Part shown: one piece after another, positions 24,752-36,325 of the stretch | Numbering within the stretch: the stretch's first letter is position 1 | How the letters are laid out: the number at the start of each line of letters is the position of its first letter | Assembly: GCA_032358165.1 (NCBI GenBank) | Contig: JAALGY010000057.1 | Coordinates: 2,108,001-2,172,000 of the forward strand | Reading direction: 5' to 3' | From: Diplosphaera chodatii | Lineage: Eukaryota > Chlorophyta > Trebouxiophyceae > Prasiolales > Stichococcaceae | DNA length: 64,000 bases | Notes under the pieces: model-generated | What the model was told of the DNA's origin: nothing | The model's input: the letters and a program-made list of their open reading frames with translations, nothing else | Database searches by the model: none | Program-made: the position numbers and the translations under genes

Positions 24752-25549
24752 AGTGAGGCTGTGAGCCTGTGTGCATGTAGCCTGCACGTGGGCATGAGCT
24801 GGCATGGTACCCGACACTCCTGGTTGTCTGAAACCAGCACAGAGCACATGTTTATTCGCACAACAACATCTGCACTCTCGCATGCAGTGGGACTATGCGG
24901 CAGCAAGGGCAGTACGGCAGCTGACAGACCGCCTGCGGCGCATCATACCCCACCGGTGCACACCGTCTTGGGTTACAAGTGCTGACAGCCGCCAACACGT
25001 TGCGACAACAGCTCAAAGTATGCAGCAGCATTCAGACTGCCCACATGTCTTCAATATGCATGTTACGTCGAGTGCAATCGGCTGCAGGTGGTGGCAGGTG
25101 CGAGTGCTGTGATGGTGCTCAAAAAAATTGATCTCAATTGCCGCAACGCCATGGCCTCTGCAGCAGTCTGCTCTGGCACTCTTTGGCCATCCAGCAGCTT
25201 GCGAATGCAGTTGTCAGCCAGGTGTGCATTCTGCTGTGCAGCACCTGCGGCTGGAGTCTCCAGCACGCCTGTTGCGGCGGCTGAGAAAGCGCCCGCAGCA
25301 CAGCCTGCGCCGGCCAGCAGCGCCCCACAGCAGGCGGCGGCCCCTCCTCAGCAGCAGGCCCCGCCGCAGGTCGTGTACGTGGAGCGGCCCCAGCAGGTGG
25401 TGTATGCCACGCAGCCCCCGCCGCAGGTGGTGTATGTGGAGCAGCCCATGGGTTACAGGCCCTCGCCGGGTGACGGAGCCTTCATCAAGGGCGCCATCGT
25501 GGGCAGCGCCCTGCGCGGCAGCCGCATGCAGCGCCGCCGACGCTGCTGA
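24752..25549 (+). CDS. Small acylation-motif protein with PQVVYVE repeats, function unknown
   Basis: No known family. The last exon (about 25229-25549) is clearly coding. It gives an Ala/Pro/Gln-rich stretch, three repeats around QVVYVE/QVVYAT, then YRPSPGDGAFIKGAIVGSAL and a basic end, RMQRRRRC. Upstream, an intron with donor at 24753 (aa/gtgagg) and acceptor at 24887 (gcatgcag/) joins A to TG. That creates a spliced start codon and MGLCGSKG, a typical N-myristoylation plus palmitoylation start. A donor inside that exon (GGC A/gtacgg) matches the phase of the acceptor at about 25228. The predicted product is about 100 residues, probably membrane-associated. The last exon is well supported; the 5' model is inference. 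Confidence 0.5.
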
Positions 25550-25816
25550 CGCCCACAACACCAGGCTGATTGTGAACGACCCGGCAGGCCAGTGCCATGG
25601 GGTCAGAACTTGGGTGCGATAGGGTCCATGCATCAGTACCAGCTGCTCCGATGTCAATGCCTGCGGTGATATGCCTCGGGGGCCGAGGTAGCCGGTAAGA
25701 ACACAGACCCAACTCCTTTCAGTCCACAAAACCTATGCAAGGTTTTGTCAACTGCCAAAAGGTGTACACACCATCTGACCACATTGGCGGAGCAACACCT
25801 GGCACTTCCCTGCAAA

Positions 25817-26951
25817 CTACGAGCTCATCCCGCTGCCCTTGCGCCGCGTCACCAGGTCGTGATTGTACACCCTGGCAATGTTGACCTCGGTCGTCGTCTT
25901 GTAGTCTTTGATGAGCTCCAGGTCCTTCTTGCAGGTCTCCAGGTTGGTTGCACAATTTGACACATTGGTCTCCTGCACAGCAATGGCACGAAGCAGCCTT
26001 CAGCTGCCAGTAATCTCAGGCGCAGCCAGACCAGGCTCTGACATGCGGCTGCACACTTGAGCATTTTGCGGAGCATTGTGCACTGTACAATAGATGTTAG
26101 CAGCCGGCACCTCCACCAGGATGTATGTTATATGACAGGGGGGCATGTGCCACTCAGCAGCCGCAGGCAGCACCGCCAGTGAACCTAGCAGGATGTATTG
26201 TATCTCACCAGCAGCTGGATGGCCTCGTCCAGCGGGTACTCCAGCATGACGTCGGCGCCCAGCCACAGGTTGGCCTTGGTCGTCGGCTTCACACGCGCCT
26301 TGGCATACACCTGGTTCCCTAGCTCGAAGTTGAACAGCACCTGCATGAATCACGGGGACGACCTGTAATCGATCCGTGATCTCTCGTTGTTGTGTGACGC
26401 ATGCCATGAATCCTCAGGCTTGTCGAGAAAGCCTACTCAGATTGGGGTGCGGCAGACCCAGTGTGGCCCTATGCACATTGGGCTTTCTTGTCGCAGTTGG
26501 CGGACGGCAACGGCCTGAAGCCAACCAACACACTGCAGGCCAGGTTCAGTCGTGAGAAGCCTGAGGTTTGCTGCCAAGCGTGCACCTCCTGCTCGTCCCG
26601 ATGCCGCTGCTGCAACATGAGCAGCGCATCCAGTGTCTTCTGGATCTCCGGCAGCTTCCCCGCAAGCCGCGCACGCCGCTGAATCAGCTGCTGCTCCACC
26701 ATGCCATACGTCTGATAATGCTCGTTGAGCTCCTGTATCCGTTCGTCTGCCGGCCGCCCTGCTGACGCAGGTCACTTCTGATGAATTCCGCGCCTCTGAA
26801 ACAGCAGTGGCAGGGGATGTCATCTTGGGGCATTGACAGATGCATGATGTTTGGGCTGACCTGCAAGATCGGCGTCGACGTCTTCTATGACCCGCGCGAT
26901 GGGTAGCTGCACCTTCTGCTGCGGCGCGGCTGCCGCAGCAGCATCGGACAT
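25817..26951 (-). CDS. PFDN3: Prefoldin subunit 3 (VBP1)
   Basis: This is an alpha-type subunit of the cytosolic prefoldin chaperone that hands nascent actin and tubulin to CCT/TRiC. The ATG at 26949-26951 gives an Ala-rich start, then QLPIARVIEDVDADLA. The first long helix follows (RPADERIQELNEHYQTYGMV, then EQQLIQRRARLAGKLPEIQK). The beta-hairpin core is FELGNQVYAKARVKPTTKAN joined to LWLGADVMLEYPLDEAIQLL (about 26210-26340). The C-terminal helix is NLETCKKDLELIKDYKTTTE and NIARVYNHDLVTRRKGSGMS, stop 25817-25819. The helix-hairpin-helix layout and the WLGA..MLEY and TTEVN.ARVYN motifs are diagnostic, and length is normal. Confidence 0.93.
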
Positions 26952-27701
26952 GCTGGCGTGCAGCAGCCCACCTGCTGCTTGCAGCCCGGCAGCTCAGCTG
27001 TCAAACAACGTCACATGCGTGGCATGTTTTTAGAACTTCGACAACGACACCAACCTCATTCACATTCCCACAACCTGGAAACGAAAGGATGCCAAGTGAT
27101 CGCTGAGTGCAGCAGCAGGTCAGCTCCTGGGCTTGCACCAGAAGCGAAGAAGGCGACCTCGAGTGTGAGGGGGTCCAAATGAAAGGTTCGACAACGAAAG
27201 TGCTCCACTGTACAGGCTGCACAATGTCGCAGTCACCATGTTGCTGCCATCGGTGCAGGGTGGCCGCAGCTGTTTCAGGCAGACATCCACCCGCTCCAGG
27301 CGTTTGATAAGTCAGACTGGTGGTGCACTGTTTGCCAACTCCATGCGCAAATGTGAAAAGGATGAGGAGACGGCTGAGGGCACAGCTAAGGCAGGTGACA
27401 GGCGGCAGGCAGGCGGTCCTCCTGTTGCAGGCGAGCTGGCAACCCAACCGTACTTCCAGTGGCAGGCGTTTCATGTGCTGGGAGTCATCCAATGCTCTTG
27501 GAAAGCTGCCCGTGAAAACCACAGACAACAAACCCTGCACGCTTTATTTACACATATTTACACGCTTGTCGTTACAAATTGATACACTGCCTGGAACTCT
27601 GCGGCAGACCGGTGGCAGTGCAGGTATGCACGCCACCTGCAATACGCCAAAGCTTTACAGCATCGGCTGCACAATACAACAAGCAAAGCCGATCAAGCGC
27701 A
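26952..27701. other. Intergenic region between prefoldin 3 and VWA genes
   Basis: Both neighbours are on the minus strand. The right part is the VWA gene's 3' UTR, including TGTAA on the minus strand near 27572, a chlorophyte poly(A) signal. The left part is the prefoldin promoter. A minus-strand open frame (27001-27540) lacks any recognisable domain. Confidence 0.35.
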
Positions 27702-30700
27702 TCAGTAGTACACGTCGCGGCCACCAACGGCACTCCAGCTCTGGAACGTGTGCAGGTGCGTACAGATCTCCTGCATAGCCTGGCTGCCACTGTCATCACG
27801 ACCCACCAGCAGCCCGTGCACCTGAACCAGCACCACGTGCAGCCTTGCTGCGCTGCTGCATGCGACCTTTGATGCACGTCACGACAGTTTCAAGGGTGCT
27901 GGTGCCAATGGAGGTATGTTGCAGAATGTTTTCCAGATGTGTGTTCGGGCCACGCACCTCGAGGCCCCTTTCCTCATGCGCGAACTTCAGGCGGTTCCTG
28001 ATGTCCTCGTTTGGCGGGGCGATCTCGCCGTCCGTCACCATCAGTATGTCCGCCTGCACACCGGGTACTGGACCTTTTGCGACAGGAACCCCGCGCATTC
28101 TTACACAGCCATCGCACAGTGGCAAGCACCCCTTGTGTACGCCTTGGAGACTGCTAGGAAACAACCCTGCCCCCGCTCAACACACCTGCTCCCAGCCCTG
28201 GGACTCCAGCCGCTGCAGCGACAGCTCCAGAGGGCGGTCCACATCGGTGCCGCCGCCGAAGGAATGCCGCAGGAAGTCCAGCAGTTTGGACATCGACCGG
28301 GCATCCACCGCCAGCTCAAGCTCATTGACCTGTGCAAGTGCTGAATGATCAGCCATGGGACGGCTGCAGCCCTCCGAGTGTAAAGCGCACCGTGCCATCT
28401 ACTTCATGTATGGTTTTCGCAAACAGCACATCATGTGTCGAATTCGTGGGGCAGCCGGCTTTGCCGCCTGATGTCGCAAATCTTGAGCTTCCGCCTGTTG
28501 CTTGGAAGGGCTGGTGACCAAGCTGCAAGGCATAAAGGCATCATACCGATGCTGTGACACCAGCGGCAGCAATGCACCTGGCTGGGGCCGCTGAAGGCGT
28601 ACAGGTAGCACTTGCGGCCATGACGGTGGGCGCTGCGCATGCACTCCAGCGCCGCCGCCTTTGCAACAGTCTCACGCGACCCCGCCATCGAGCCTGCAGA
28701 TGCAGCCGCAGTGTGCACTTTCCATCTGGCGCCTGTAAGCTGCTGGATCGGGTTGACGCTCGAACTCATGTAAGACAGGCTTCCAACCTGAGGTGTCTAG
28801 GCACACGATGATGGGCCCCTGCTCTGCCGCAGGCCGTATCTCAAAGCGGCCAGTCAGCCTTGATGGCTCATCCTCCAGCCAGCCTGCACAAAACCCACCA
28901 ATCTGACACCCTCCAGAACACAGCCAACATCAGCAGGGTACGTGTGGCCGACCAAAACACACAAGCAGAAACAGAGCTGACAGCTCGGTTTGTTGGGTTG
29001 CGGGTACTGATGAGAGCTGCGATGCAGGGCTCAGCCACCCACCTGTGCGCTCATAGCTCATGAGGTTGCGCTCTGCGCGCCGCACCATGTGAAGTCGGTG
29101 CGCTGCCTTTGCTGTCCGTGTCTTCTCATCCCCACCTTTAGTCTGTGGGGGGCTGACCAAGATCAAGGGTATGGTTGTGCAGTGCAGATGCATGGTGTTC
29201 ATTGCAAGCTGCATGTCAGCTGTGCTCTGTGTTGCACGTGATGCACGCTGCAGGTGGTAGCAGGCACAGGGTTGCAAGAAGTCAACAGACAGTGCTCAGG
29301 CGCACCTTCTTTCTGCCGGCCACCATGAGATGAGCCTCGAAAGGCAGCATACGCGAGAGGTCACCTGAGCATAGACACTTTAGTGAGCCACCGCAATGGA
29401 CAACAATGGCAGCTTCCATGCTGACTGCAGACAGATGCATGCCGAACTCATTGCAGTGGGATTCCAGGTGTAGCAAAGCCGCGACACACCAGCCGGACCA
29501 CTCACCCGACCGAGCCAGACCACGAGTCTCCTCCGGCTGCAGCGGAGACCGCACAACACCCCGCATCTTTTTGCTCGCCACCACCTGCACGAGAATCACA
29601 CTTACACACATTAGCATCCATCCTTGATGAACAGCTGCAGCTACCTGTCGCCGCTCAGAGGATACAGTGGGTAGTGCAAGGTCAGTCACCTGCCGCGCCA
29701 GGATGCCTGACCTGCTTGGCTGCATGTACTTGCACATGCGACTCGCGCATGACATTTCACGCAAGCCAGGGCCGCACAGCACAGTCAGCAGCCCGGGCTC
29801 GGGGCTCGCCTCCTCGGGCGCGCGGCGCAGGGGCCCCTTGCCGCCCGCCCGCCCCAGCGACCGCACCAGCTCCCGCAGCTCCTTCAGCGACTCCAGCTTC
29901 CGCCGCAGGTCCTCCACCTCCTGCCAGCCGCTGTCGCGCCAGACGCCCTGGCTCATGTCGAAGCCCTGCTTGTCCATCATGTCTGCGCGCATGCATGACG
30001 GTGCGTCAGCTGTGCGATGGGCCCTACCTGCCCATTCATCTGGCACAGTCTGCCAGACGGGTCACACAGCAGCATGCGAGAATGACGTCCAGCAGCATCC
30101 TAAGCTGCGCAGTTGCCTTGATAGCTGCGCCGAGGCAGTGCACCTTCCAGGTCATCAAACGCCTTCATGGCTCGATCAAGGTTCTCTGCTACTGGCTGCC
30201 AATCGTCCTTGAACTGCTGCGCCAGCTCTTCAGCCTTCGCCTTCAGCTTCTCAGCAAGCTCTGCCTTTTGCTGCCTGTGGCACAGAAGCAGTCATCAGGC
30301 ACTGCTGCTTGATGACCCTCGCAGCGTGTGCAACATCGTCCCTGACCATCCTGCTCACCAAGAACTGAGTGAGTCGGACATTTGAAACAACATGACGCTA
30401 ATGATATGGGAAAGCCACGTAGGATATATCCAGTCTGCTGATGTTGCTATCAGTGTGAACGCTGAGCGAGAAAGACGTTGGTGAACTTTGGTCAACTGGT
30501 CATCCGAGTACATGCAGGATGCAGGAATGCGCACTCTGAGAGCTGCTGCTGCCCCTGCTGCTGCTCCTGCGAGGACAGGCCGACCTGCAGCTCGCCCTGC
30601 TGCGGGCCGCCGCCGTCCTGCGGCTGCTGCTCGCCCTGCTCCCCGCCGCCTTCCTGCGGCTGCCCGTCCGCCTGCTCCTCTGTGGGCTCCCCATTCTCGG

Positions 30701-32007
30701 ACGCGTCCTGCACCACCGCACGGTCACATGCATGGCCGACACGCATTACCGTCTGGTGCAAGGTGCTGACCTGCGGGTTGCGGTTCCTGCGAAACACGTG
30801 TACCTTGCAGTACACACTCTGGAGCCTTTCCAGGTTATTGCATCTCGAATGAGGCAGCAGCAAGTGGCTTGCAAGCATGAGTCGCAGGGCCCGCCAGGAG
30901 CGCCCCCCTGGGCGGCCACAACGCACCTGGGGGGTGCCGTCGGCCCCGGCCTCCTGCTGCTGGTCCTGCTCCTGCCCCTGCTGCTGGTCCCCTTGGTCCT
31001 GCTCCGCCTCCTCCTCCAGCGCCGCCGCCTCATCCTCGAATTGCTGCATCATGCGGTGTGCGCGGATGCTTGGTGCACACAGCAGCGATGATGCTTGACA
31101 GCTATATACTGGAAGAGCTGTCTTTGTATGTGTTTCCAACAGACACGTGGACACCACGACAAATTGTAGCAAGCGTTTGCACAGTGCTTGCAAAGCTGCC
31201 CAAACTCTTTGCTTGGCATGCTGCCAAGCAGAGTAGCAGCTTGGCAGCAAAGTACAACTCTGACTGGCAACCTGCAAATCATGCATCTGATACAGGATGC
31301 AGAAGACATTCAGAGCCTCTGCTCAGGCTCACCCGGATGAGGCCGACCATCTGGTTGAGCACGGTGTTGAGCAGTGTGGGAAAGCGGCGGCAGAAACGCG
31401 GCATCTCCAGGTCGCTCAGGACGTTTGCCAATGTGCTCGACAACGGCTCTGATGGCCAGGGGATTGCGCCCGCATCCGGCAGCACGCCCCGCTGTAGGCA
31501 TGCCTTCCACTCCCCCAGAGACTTGACACGTGTCGCCAGCTGCTCCATCGTCTGCGCCTGGCTGTGTGGCATGTCCATGACGTTCTGTAGCATCTCATTG
31601 CTAAGTCCATACCTCCGTGCCAGGTTCCGGTCAGGCCAGCTGGCGGCCGAAGCTGGTGATGATGACTGTGGCTGCCTGTCGAGCTGCACTGCATCCGCTG
31701 ATGATAGCTGTGCATGATCTTCCGAGGCCCCGTTGCCATCCGGCGGAGCACCGTTCGAGCCATTACCCACGGCAGATGCACGGAACCACGGTGATGCAAA
31801 CCTGCGCTGTTCCACGCGCGTTGGCTGATGCAGGTATCGCTGCGCTGATGATCCTGCAGTAGAGACCTTGCCACTGCCGGTGCAGCTGCAGGCTCGCAGG
31901 ATCAAGCGATGAGGGAGGCTGCGGCAGTGTGCCAACATGACGCGCGGTAAGCGCTGCGTAAACACATCTGCTGCCGTGGCCGAGCCAGCCGGCCGCGGAC
32001 TGTGCAT
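27702..32007 (-). CDS. Organelle-targeted von Willebrand factor A protein, ViaA/CoxE-like
   Basis: This is a VWA protein of the type that partners MoxR/RavA AAA+ ATPases in bacteria (ViaA). The ATG at 32005-32007 starts a basic presequence (MHSPRPAGSATAADVFTQRL, followed by an Arg/Leu/Cys stretch), suggesting plastid or mitochondrial import. Exon 1 continues with SWPDRNLARRYGLSNEMLQN and RFPTLLNTVLNQMVGLIR. Gln/Glu-rich linkers (30.5-31.05 kb) and coiled helices (ELAEKLKAKAEELAQQFKDD) follow. The C-terminal half has the VWA fold: GPIIVCLDTSGSMAGSRETV contains the MIDAS DxSxS (about 28690-28770). FGGGTDVDRPLEL supplies the MIDAS Thr, and ADILMVTDGEIAPPNEDIR the third metal loop. It ends FQSWSAVGGRDVYY, stop 27702-27704. 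No ATPase gene lies beside it. Substrate is unknown. Confidence 0.85.
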
Positions 32008-32560
32008 AAGACTATAGGTAGTAGCTCATTGCGCCATCAGAGCTGCAGATGCTGCAATAGGCTGGTCACGGCCCAGTGTGATCGCAGCGCAAATCACAGT
32101 AGCACGCACTTTGTTCAGGTACTTCGACAATGCGCGAAGCGGGTAGTCAGTCAGTGATCGCCTGGCGTGCGATGCCGGACTTCAAGCAACATTCACCGCG
32201 AACGTGCTGCTCTGGTGCATGCTGGTGGCGTGCATATATGCACGGGTGTCCCAGCAGCTTCTGACTTTGGTTCTGCCCCTGCACCCATGGTCCTTGGACC
32301 TGTACATATATATAACTGTACGGGAGCTTTGCTGAGACGATTGATGCAGGGTCGCACACCCAGCAGGTGCTGAGCTCGGACAGCCACACAACGGTTCTGC
32401 TGTGTGCGTGCCAGTCTTGTGTTCCTCATGGAACAGAACCCGGGTTGCAATGGTGGAGCAGTCACAGCAGGCTACAGGCAGCGACGCAACCATCCAACTT
32501 CTGCTCTTTCTAAGCAAAGGCCATGCTCAGTTCGCCATTGGAGCCCTGCTGCCGACTTTC
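32008..32560. promoter_or_regulatory. Promoter region of the VWA gene and 3' flank of eL28
   Basis: Both flanking genes are on the minus strand. An AT-rich palindromic run, tgtacatatatataactgtac (32301-32321), lies about 300 bases upstream of the VWA start codon. It is a candidate TATA-like element, though the distance would require a long 5' UTR. Nothing else is recognisable. Confidence 0.3.
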
Positions 32561-33442
32561 TCACTGCCCCCGGGACTGAGCTGCAGTGCTGCGGTGTCCC
32601 TTGGCAATGGCTGTCACACGGGCACGCGCAGCTTTCTGGAGGTCGCAGGGCAACGAGATGTCGTGATGGGCCTCTGATGATCGACAAGACCATCATGCAT
32701 CGACAAGACTGATGTCTCAAGCCAGAGAGTCATGCAAACAGTTGAGACAGTTGGACGAGCAGCGACCTTAGAGAATGGCAAGGCCCCCGCTGGCACATCA
32801 AACTGCGCATTGTCCCACCTGGAGGTCTGGACGCACGGAGCCAACCAGCTTGGCCACCGCCGGCGCCTGCCGCTGCACGCGCTTCTTGGAGGTGGTGGAG
32901 TTCCGTGAGCTGCGCGGCTTGCTGGCATTCTTGGGACGGGCCACTGTGACTGTTACTGCGTTGTCTGCTGCCGTCGAGATATCCACCGTCTTCGAGTTGG
33001 CCAAGCCTGCAAGAGAGCAGGCACTGCATACATGTAAGCAAGCCGCACGGCTGAAGCTGTGCTACACGGCGCAGCCTGTCAGAAAATGCGGCCCCGAGCT
33101 GCTGAGGCGCCTTTTGGTTGGCCTGATGCCGGTGATGTGCTAGCCACTGTCCCTGTAGCTGTCCACTTCCCCTGTGCATCCATCCGCTGATTGCACCGCA
33201 TTGCGGTGCCTGTCTGAAACCTCACGTGCATTCCTGCCGCAGGTGATAGAGATGCAATGCACACGTGTAGCGGGTGATCGCACTGGACGCGAGCACTCGG
33301 CAGAGGTGGTACCTGAGTACTTGTAGGAGTGCTTGTTGTACAGGTTGCCCGGCTCCGCTGACAGCACCAGGCCGTTGAGGCCCTTGCGCACAAAGGAGTT
33401 GTGGCCCTTCAGGATCTGCCACAGCAGCTGATCCGACGCCAT
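32561..33442 (-). CDS. RPL28: 60S ribosomal protein eL28
   Basis: This is a large-subunit cytosolic ribosomal protein. Three exons join in phase. Exon 1 (33442-33313) encodes MASDQLLWQILKGHNSFVRK, then SAEPGNLYNKHSYKYS. Exon 2 (33006-32819) gives GLANSKTVDISTAADNAVTV, the conserved eL28 beta region, and the basic stretch RPKNASKPRSSRNSTTSKKR. Exon 3 (32635-32561) ends KAARARVTAIAKGHRS and SRGQ, stop 32561-32563. The predicted product is 130 residues, normal for eL28 (about 137-143 in animals and plants). Conserved EPGNLYN..SYKYSGLANSKTV makes this unambiguous. The third exon is short and easily missed. Confidence 0.96.
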
Positions 33443-34161
33443 CACAGCTACGTTCGCCGAGTGCACCGGCTGACTGCCTGCAGCGCAGTAGCGGCACAGG
33501 GTCAGGTGCTCCAGGTAGTTCACCAGCAAGCGTCTAGGCGCTGCAACATGTCGGTGATCTACCTACTCAATGGACGAACACCGCAAGCATGTTTCAGTTG
33601 TCTTGGGCCATGCTGAAGTTCATGGGTACACAAGCAGGGAGATGGCAATCCCCGGGCGGACCGCCAGGGGAGCAACGGGGCTGCCGGGCTGCCGTTAACA
33701 GCAGTGTGCTGGTCTCACCTGCACTGGCGGCGCAAGGGTGGCGTGCAACTGCCGAGAGGCCCTGTGCACTCGTGCCGCCGCAGGTTCATGAGCTTGTGTG
33801 ATTGCATGTAGGCTAATCAGCCTAGCGTCCACGAAGCGACAAAGGTCAAACTCATATTCGAATACCAACACATATCGGTTAACGTTCTCAGTTTCAGCAG
33901 TCAGCAAGCCGCATTGAGCTGTATCCTGTCGTGATCGCTAGTGTGCAGAGCGCCAGAGATTGTCGGGGTGCGTCGTTGGTAGGTCCTGTCTGCAAGGTAC
34001 AGCATCGTCTAGGAAACTTTGCCGCCACTGCGCATGCCTGCTGACGCGCAGTGGTTCCACATAGTGTCTATATGACTGTGATCAGGGTTGCAGAGCAGAC
34101 GCACCCGCATCGGTGAACCGCATGCGCTGCCTCTGGAGGCAGCCTGCGTCACAGACCTGCA
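33443..34161. promoter_or_regulatory. Divergent promoter region, eL28 and SH3BGR-like
   Basis: About 720 bases separate two divergent start codons (eL28 on minus, SH3BGR-like on plus). The region should hold both promoters. No TATA box or repeated element stands out. Confidence 0.35.
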
Positions 34162-34807
34162 ATGGAGGAGAAGCCAGATATCAAAATAATCTTCTTCACA
34201 ACGTCGTGCCCATCTACGCTCAAAGTCCGCGGGGACATTGAACGGATCACGCAGATCCTTCATGCGAAGCGGATACCATATGAGGAGGTGGCATCCTATG
34301 GCCAATGTGTATCACGTCCAACATCTGCCACGATGCTGGCTTTGCGTTGTTCCTGCGTGGATTGCGAGTGTGTCTTGCGTCCATGTTGTTGGGTGAGGAC
34401 GTAGATCGTGCTCATGCTCCCCTTGCAGATCGACCTCAATATGTACCCGGAACGGCGGCGGGAGCTGCTGCTGTTCAAGGACGGTGTGACGGCGCTGCCG
34501 CAGCTGCGCGTCAACGGCGTGTTCGTCGGCGACGGCGACACAGTGCAGGAGCTGGAGGACTTTGGCGAGCTGGACGAGGTCCTTGAGGTACGTTGTGTTC
34601 TGGATTGCCAGTGGCGCACACACTGGCAAGCCAACCGTCATCGGCGAGGAGGGGAGGGAATCAGCAGTCACACGCAGCGCAATTGCTGTGCAGTGCAAGC
34701 GCACGCCTAGTCTGTTCTGGATCCTCTCAGGCTCGGCATGCAGTAACCAAAGTGTGTCATGTTGCCTGCTGCAGGGCGGGGCTGTGCCGCCGACCTCAGG
34801 TGGATGA
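34162..34807 (+). CDS. SH3BGR/glutaredoxin-like thioredoxin-fold protein
   Basis: Three exons (34162-34287, 34429-34587, 34775-34807) splice at phase 0 into a 105-residue protein. It starts MEEKPDIKIIFFTTSCPS and continues VRGDIERITQILHAKRIPYE. Exon 2 gives EIDLNMYPERRRELLLF, the cis-Pro-type strand TALPQLRVNGVFVGDGD and the helix TVQELEDFGELDEVLE. A Gly/Pro tail follows. The betaalphabeta layout and length match the SH3BGRL family of glutaredoxin-like proteins. The usual redox CxxC is reduced to a single Cys (SCPS), so dithiol oxidoreductase activity is unlikely. It may bind peptide or act as an adaptor. Assignment is by fold and motif; function is not established. Confidence 0.85.
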
Positions 34808-35420
34808 ACCAGGGCATATGCGGAGGGCTATTTGGACATTTAGAACACACACAGCGCACTGTCGCGATTTTGAAGCATTTGTGCAACGTGTTGCCGCACT
34901 GTCGTCTTGCTCTCTGTGAGCACATCAGAGTCTGAGCAAGGGAATCGTTGGTTTGGCAGTCTGACAAAGCGTCATGTGTCACATTGACAACAAGCAACAA
35001 GCACCTGAGCCAGATGGTCTGCAGCCTGTCGATCGGTTGACAGCTCACAAAGAGGCTTGTACTGCAGCTGGTGTCGCAGGCCTTCACAACTCCGCTTCCA
35101 TGTCTACCACATCAAGGGGTGTAAAGTTCCATACATCTGTAAGGCAGCCCTGCAGCAAGCAGGTGTGTCGGCAGCTTAGCACATCAACACCAGCCACTTC
35201 TTGTTCACGGGTTGTGCACATACGTCGTCATACTCCTTTTGTGAAGCTTCGAAGCGAATGCACCGCGGATGCCCTTGAATTGCCTGACTGAGCAACATCA
35301 TCCGCACCAATACAGTGCGCTGAGCACTGCACCACCTGGAAACAGACACGATTCGCAGCACAGCCACTCCAACTGTCAAGGGGGGCCTCCGATCATATTT
35401 GCGATGAGGACGTTGCGCTG
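34808..35420. other. Intergenic region, SH3BGR-like to ankyrin gene
   Basis: This tandem spacer on the plus strand contains the 3' UTR of the SH3BGR-like gene and the promoter or 5' UTR of the ankyrin gene. The frame of the ankyrin protein stays open a little upstream of its ATG (CDEDVALMTEP), so a spliced 5' extension is possible. Nothing else is visible. Confidence 0.3.
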
Positions 35421-36325
35421 ATGACCGAGCCGTCCGAAGCTGTTGAGGACTTGCTTGACGCCGCGCGATATGGCGATTATGAGGATGCCTCAGCTGCACT
35501 TGATTGCGGCACGCCCATCAATGGCACGGATGAGCTGGGAAGGACGGGTAGGACTAAGCGTGACCGGTGTCGGCGGATGCCTGACTGACCGCTATAGTGT
35601 GGACCATGCACATCTCCATGCGCAACGTGTCTTGATGTGGTGTCATGTTGCAGGGCTCCACATGGCTTGCGCCAACGGCCATGCTGGCATAGTGCACCTG
35701 CTGCTCAGTAAGGGAGCGGTACGTCTCATACCGTCTACCGCTGGATTTGTCGAGGAGCATGCTTGCTATGCACATAGTCAATCTGGCAACTGCCCATCGT
35801 GTACCGCAGGACGTGACACTGGCAAATGCAGAGGGCAATGTTGCACTGCACTGGGCGTGTCTCAATGGACATGTGGAGGTTGGTGTTCCCGTATATTGCT
35901 GGGCATATGCGTCACTTTGTTGTATGAACCGCCATGAGTAGCATGCTGATGGCGACTAAGTTGCGAGCAGATAGTGCGCTTGCTGATGGAGGCTGGCGCC
36001 AGCCCGTCTGTCTTGAACAGGTGGTTACGTCTCTCTGCACACTCTCTGCCAGAAGGCGAATGGTTTTGTGTCTCAGTCGACGTGCGTCGCTCAGAATATA
36101 CAGCTGGGCATTGAAGGCAGTGCAATGCCAATCCATTGCAGCCATGAGCGAACGCCCATTGATGAAGCGCTGAACAGCATGCGCTGCGACGACATCTTGG
36201 CCATCATCAACATACACTCACGGAGCGGCAGCGGAGGTGCTGGCAAGCAGAATGAGGGCGGCTTCGATTTTGATGATGCCGCTGATGAAGTTAGTGGCGG
36301 CAGCTTCCCCAAGAAGCCAGTCTGA
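35421..36325 (+). CDS. Ankyrin-repeat protein, YAR1-like
   Basis: Short exons encode a compact ankyrin protein. The ATG at 35421 gives MTEPSEAVEDLLDAARYGDY and CGTPINGTDELGRT. Exon 2 gives GLHMACANGHAGIVHLLLSK, exon 3 DVTLANAEGNVALHWACLNG, then VRLLMEAGASPSVLN and RTPIDEALNSMRCDDILAII. The tail is acidic (GGFDFDDAADEVSGGSFPKK), stop 36323-36325. The pattern ARYGD..D..A, then LHMA..NGH and LHWACLNGH, matches plant and fungal YAR1-like small ankyrin proteins. In yeast, Yar1 is a chaperone of ribosomal protein uS3. That role here is inference. The coding start might lie in an upstream in-frame exon. Confidence 0.85.

Noticed and set aside
25063..25266. Minus-strand open frame opposite the small acylation-motif gene, with protein-like text (NCIRKLLDGQRVPEQTAAEA)
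   Set aside because: It starts with GTG, has no neighbouring exon that joins it, and lies antisense to the better supported plus-strand exon.
27001..27540. 180-codon minus-strand open frame between prefoldin 3 and the VWA gene
   Set aside because: No domain and high Cys/Leu typical of chance frames. The region fits a 3' UTR plus promoter.
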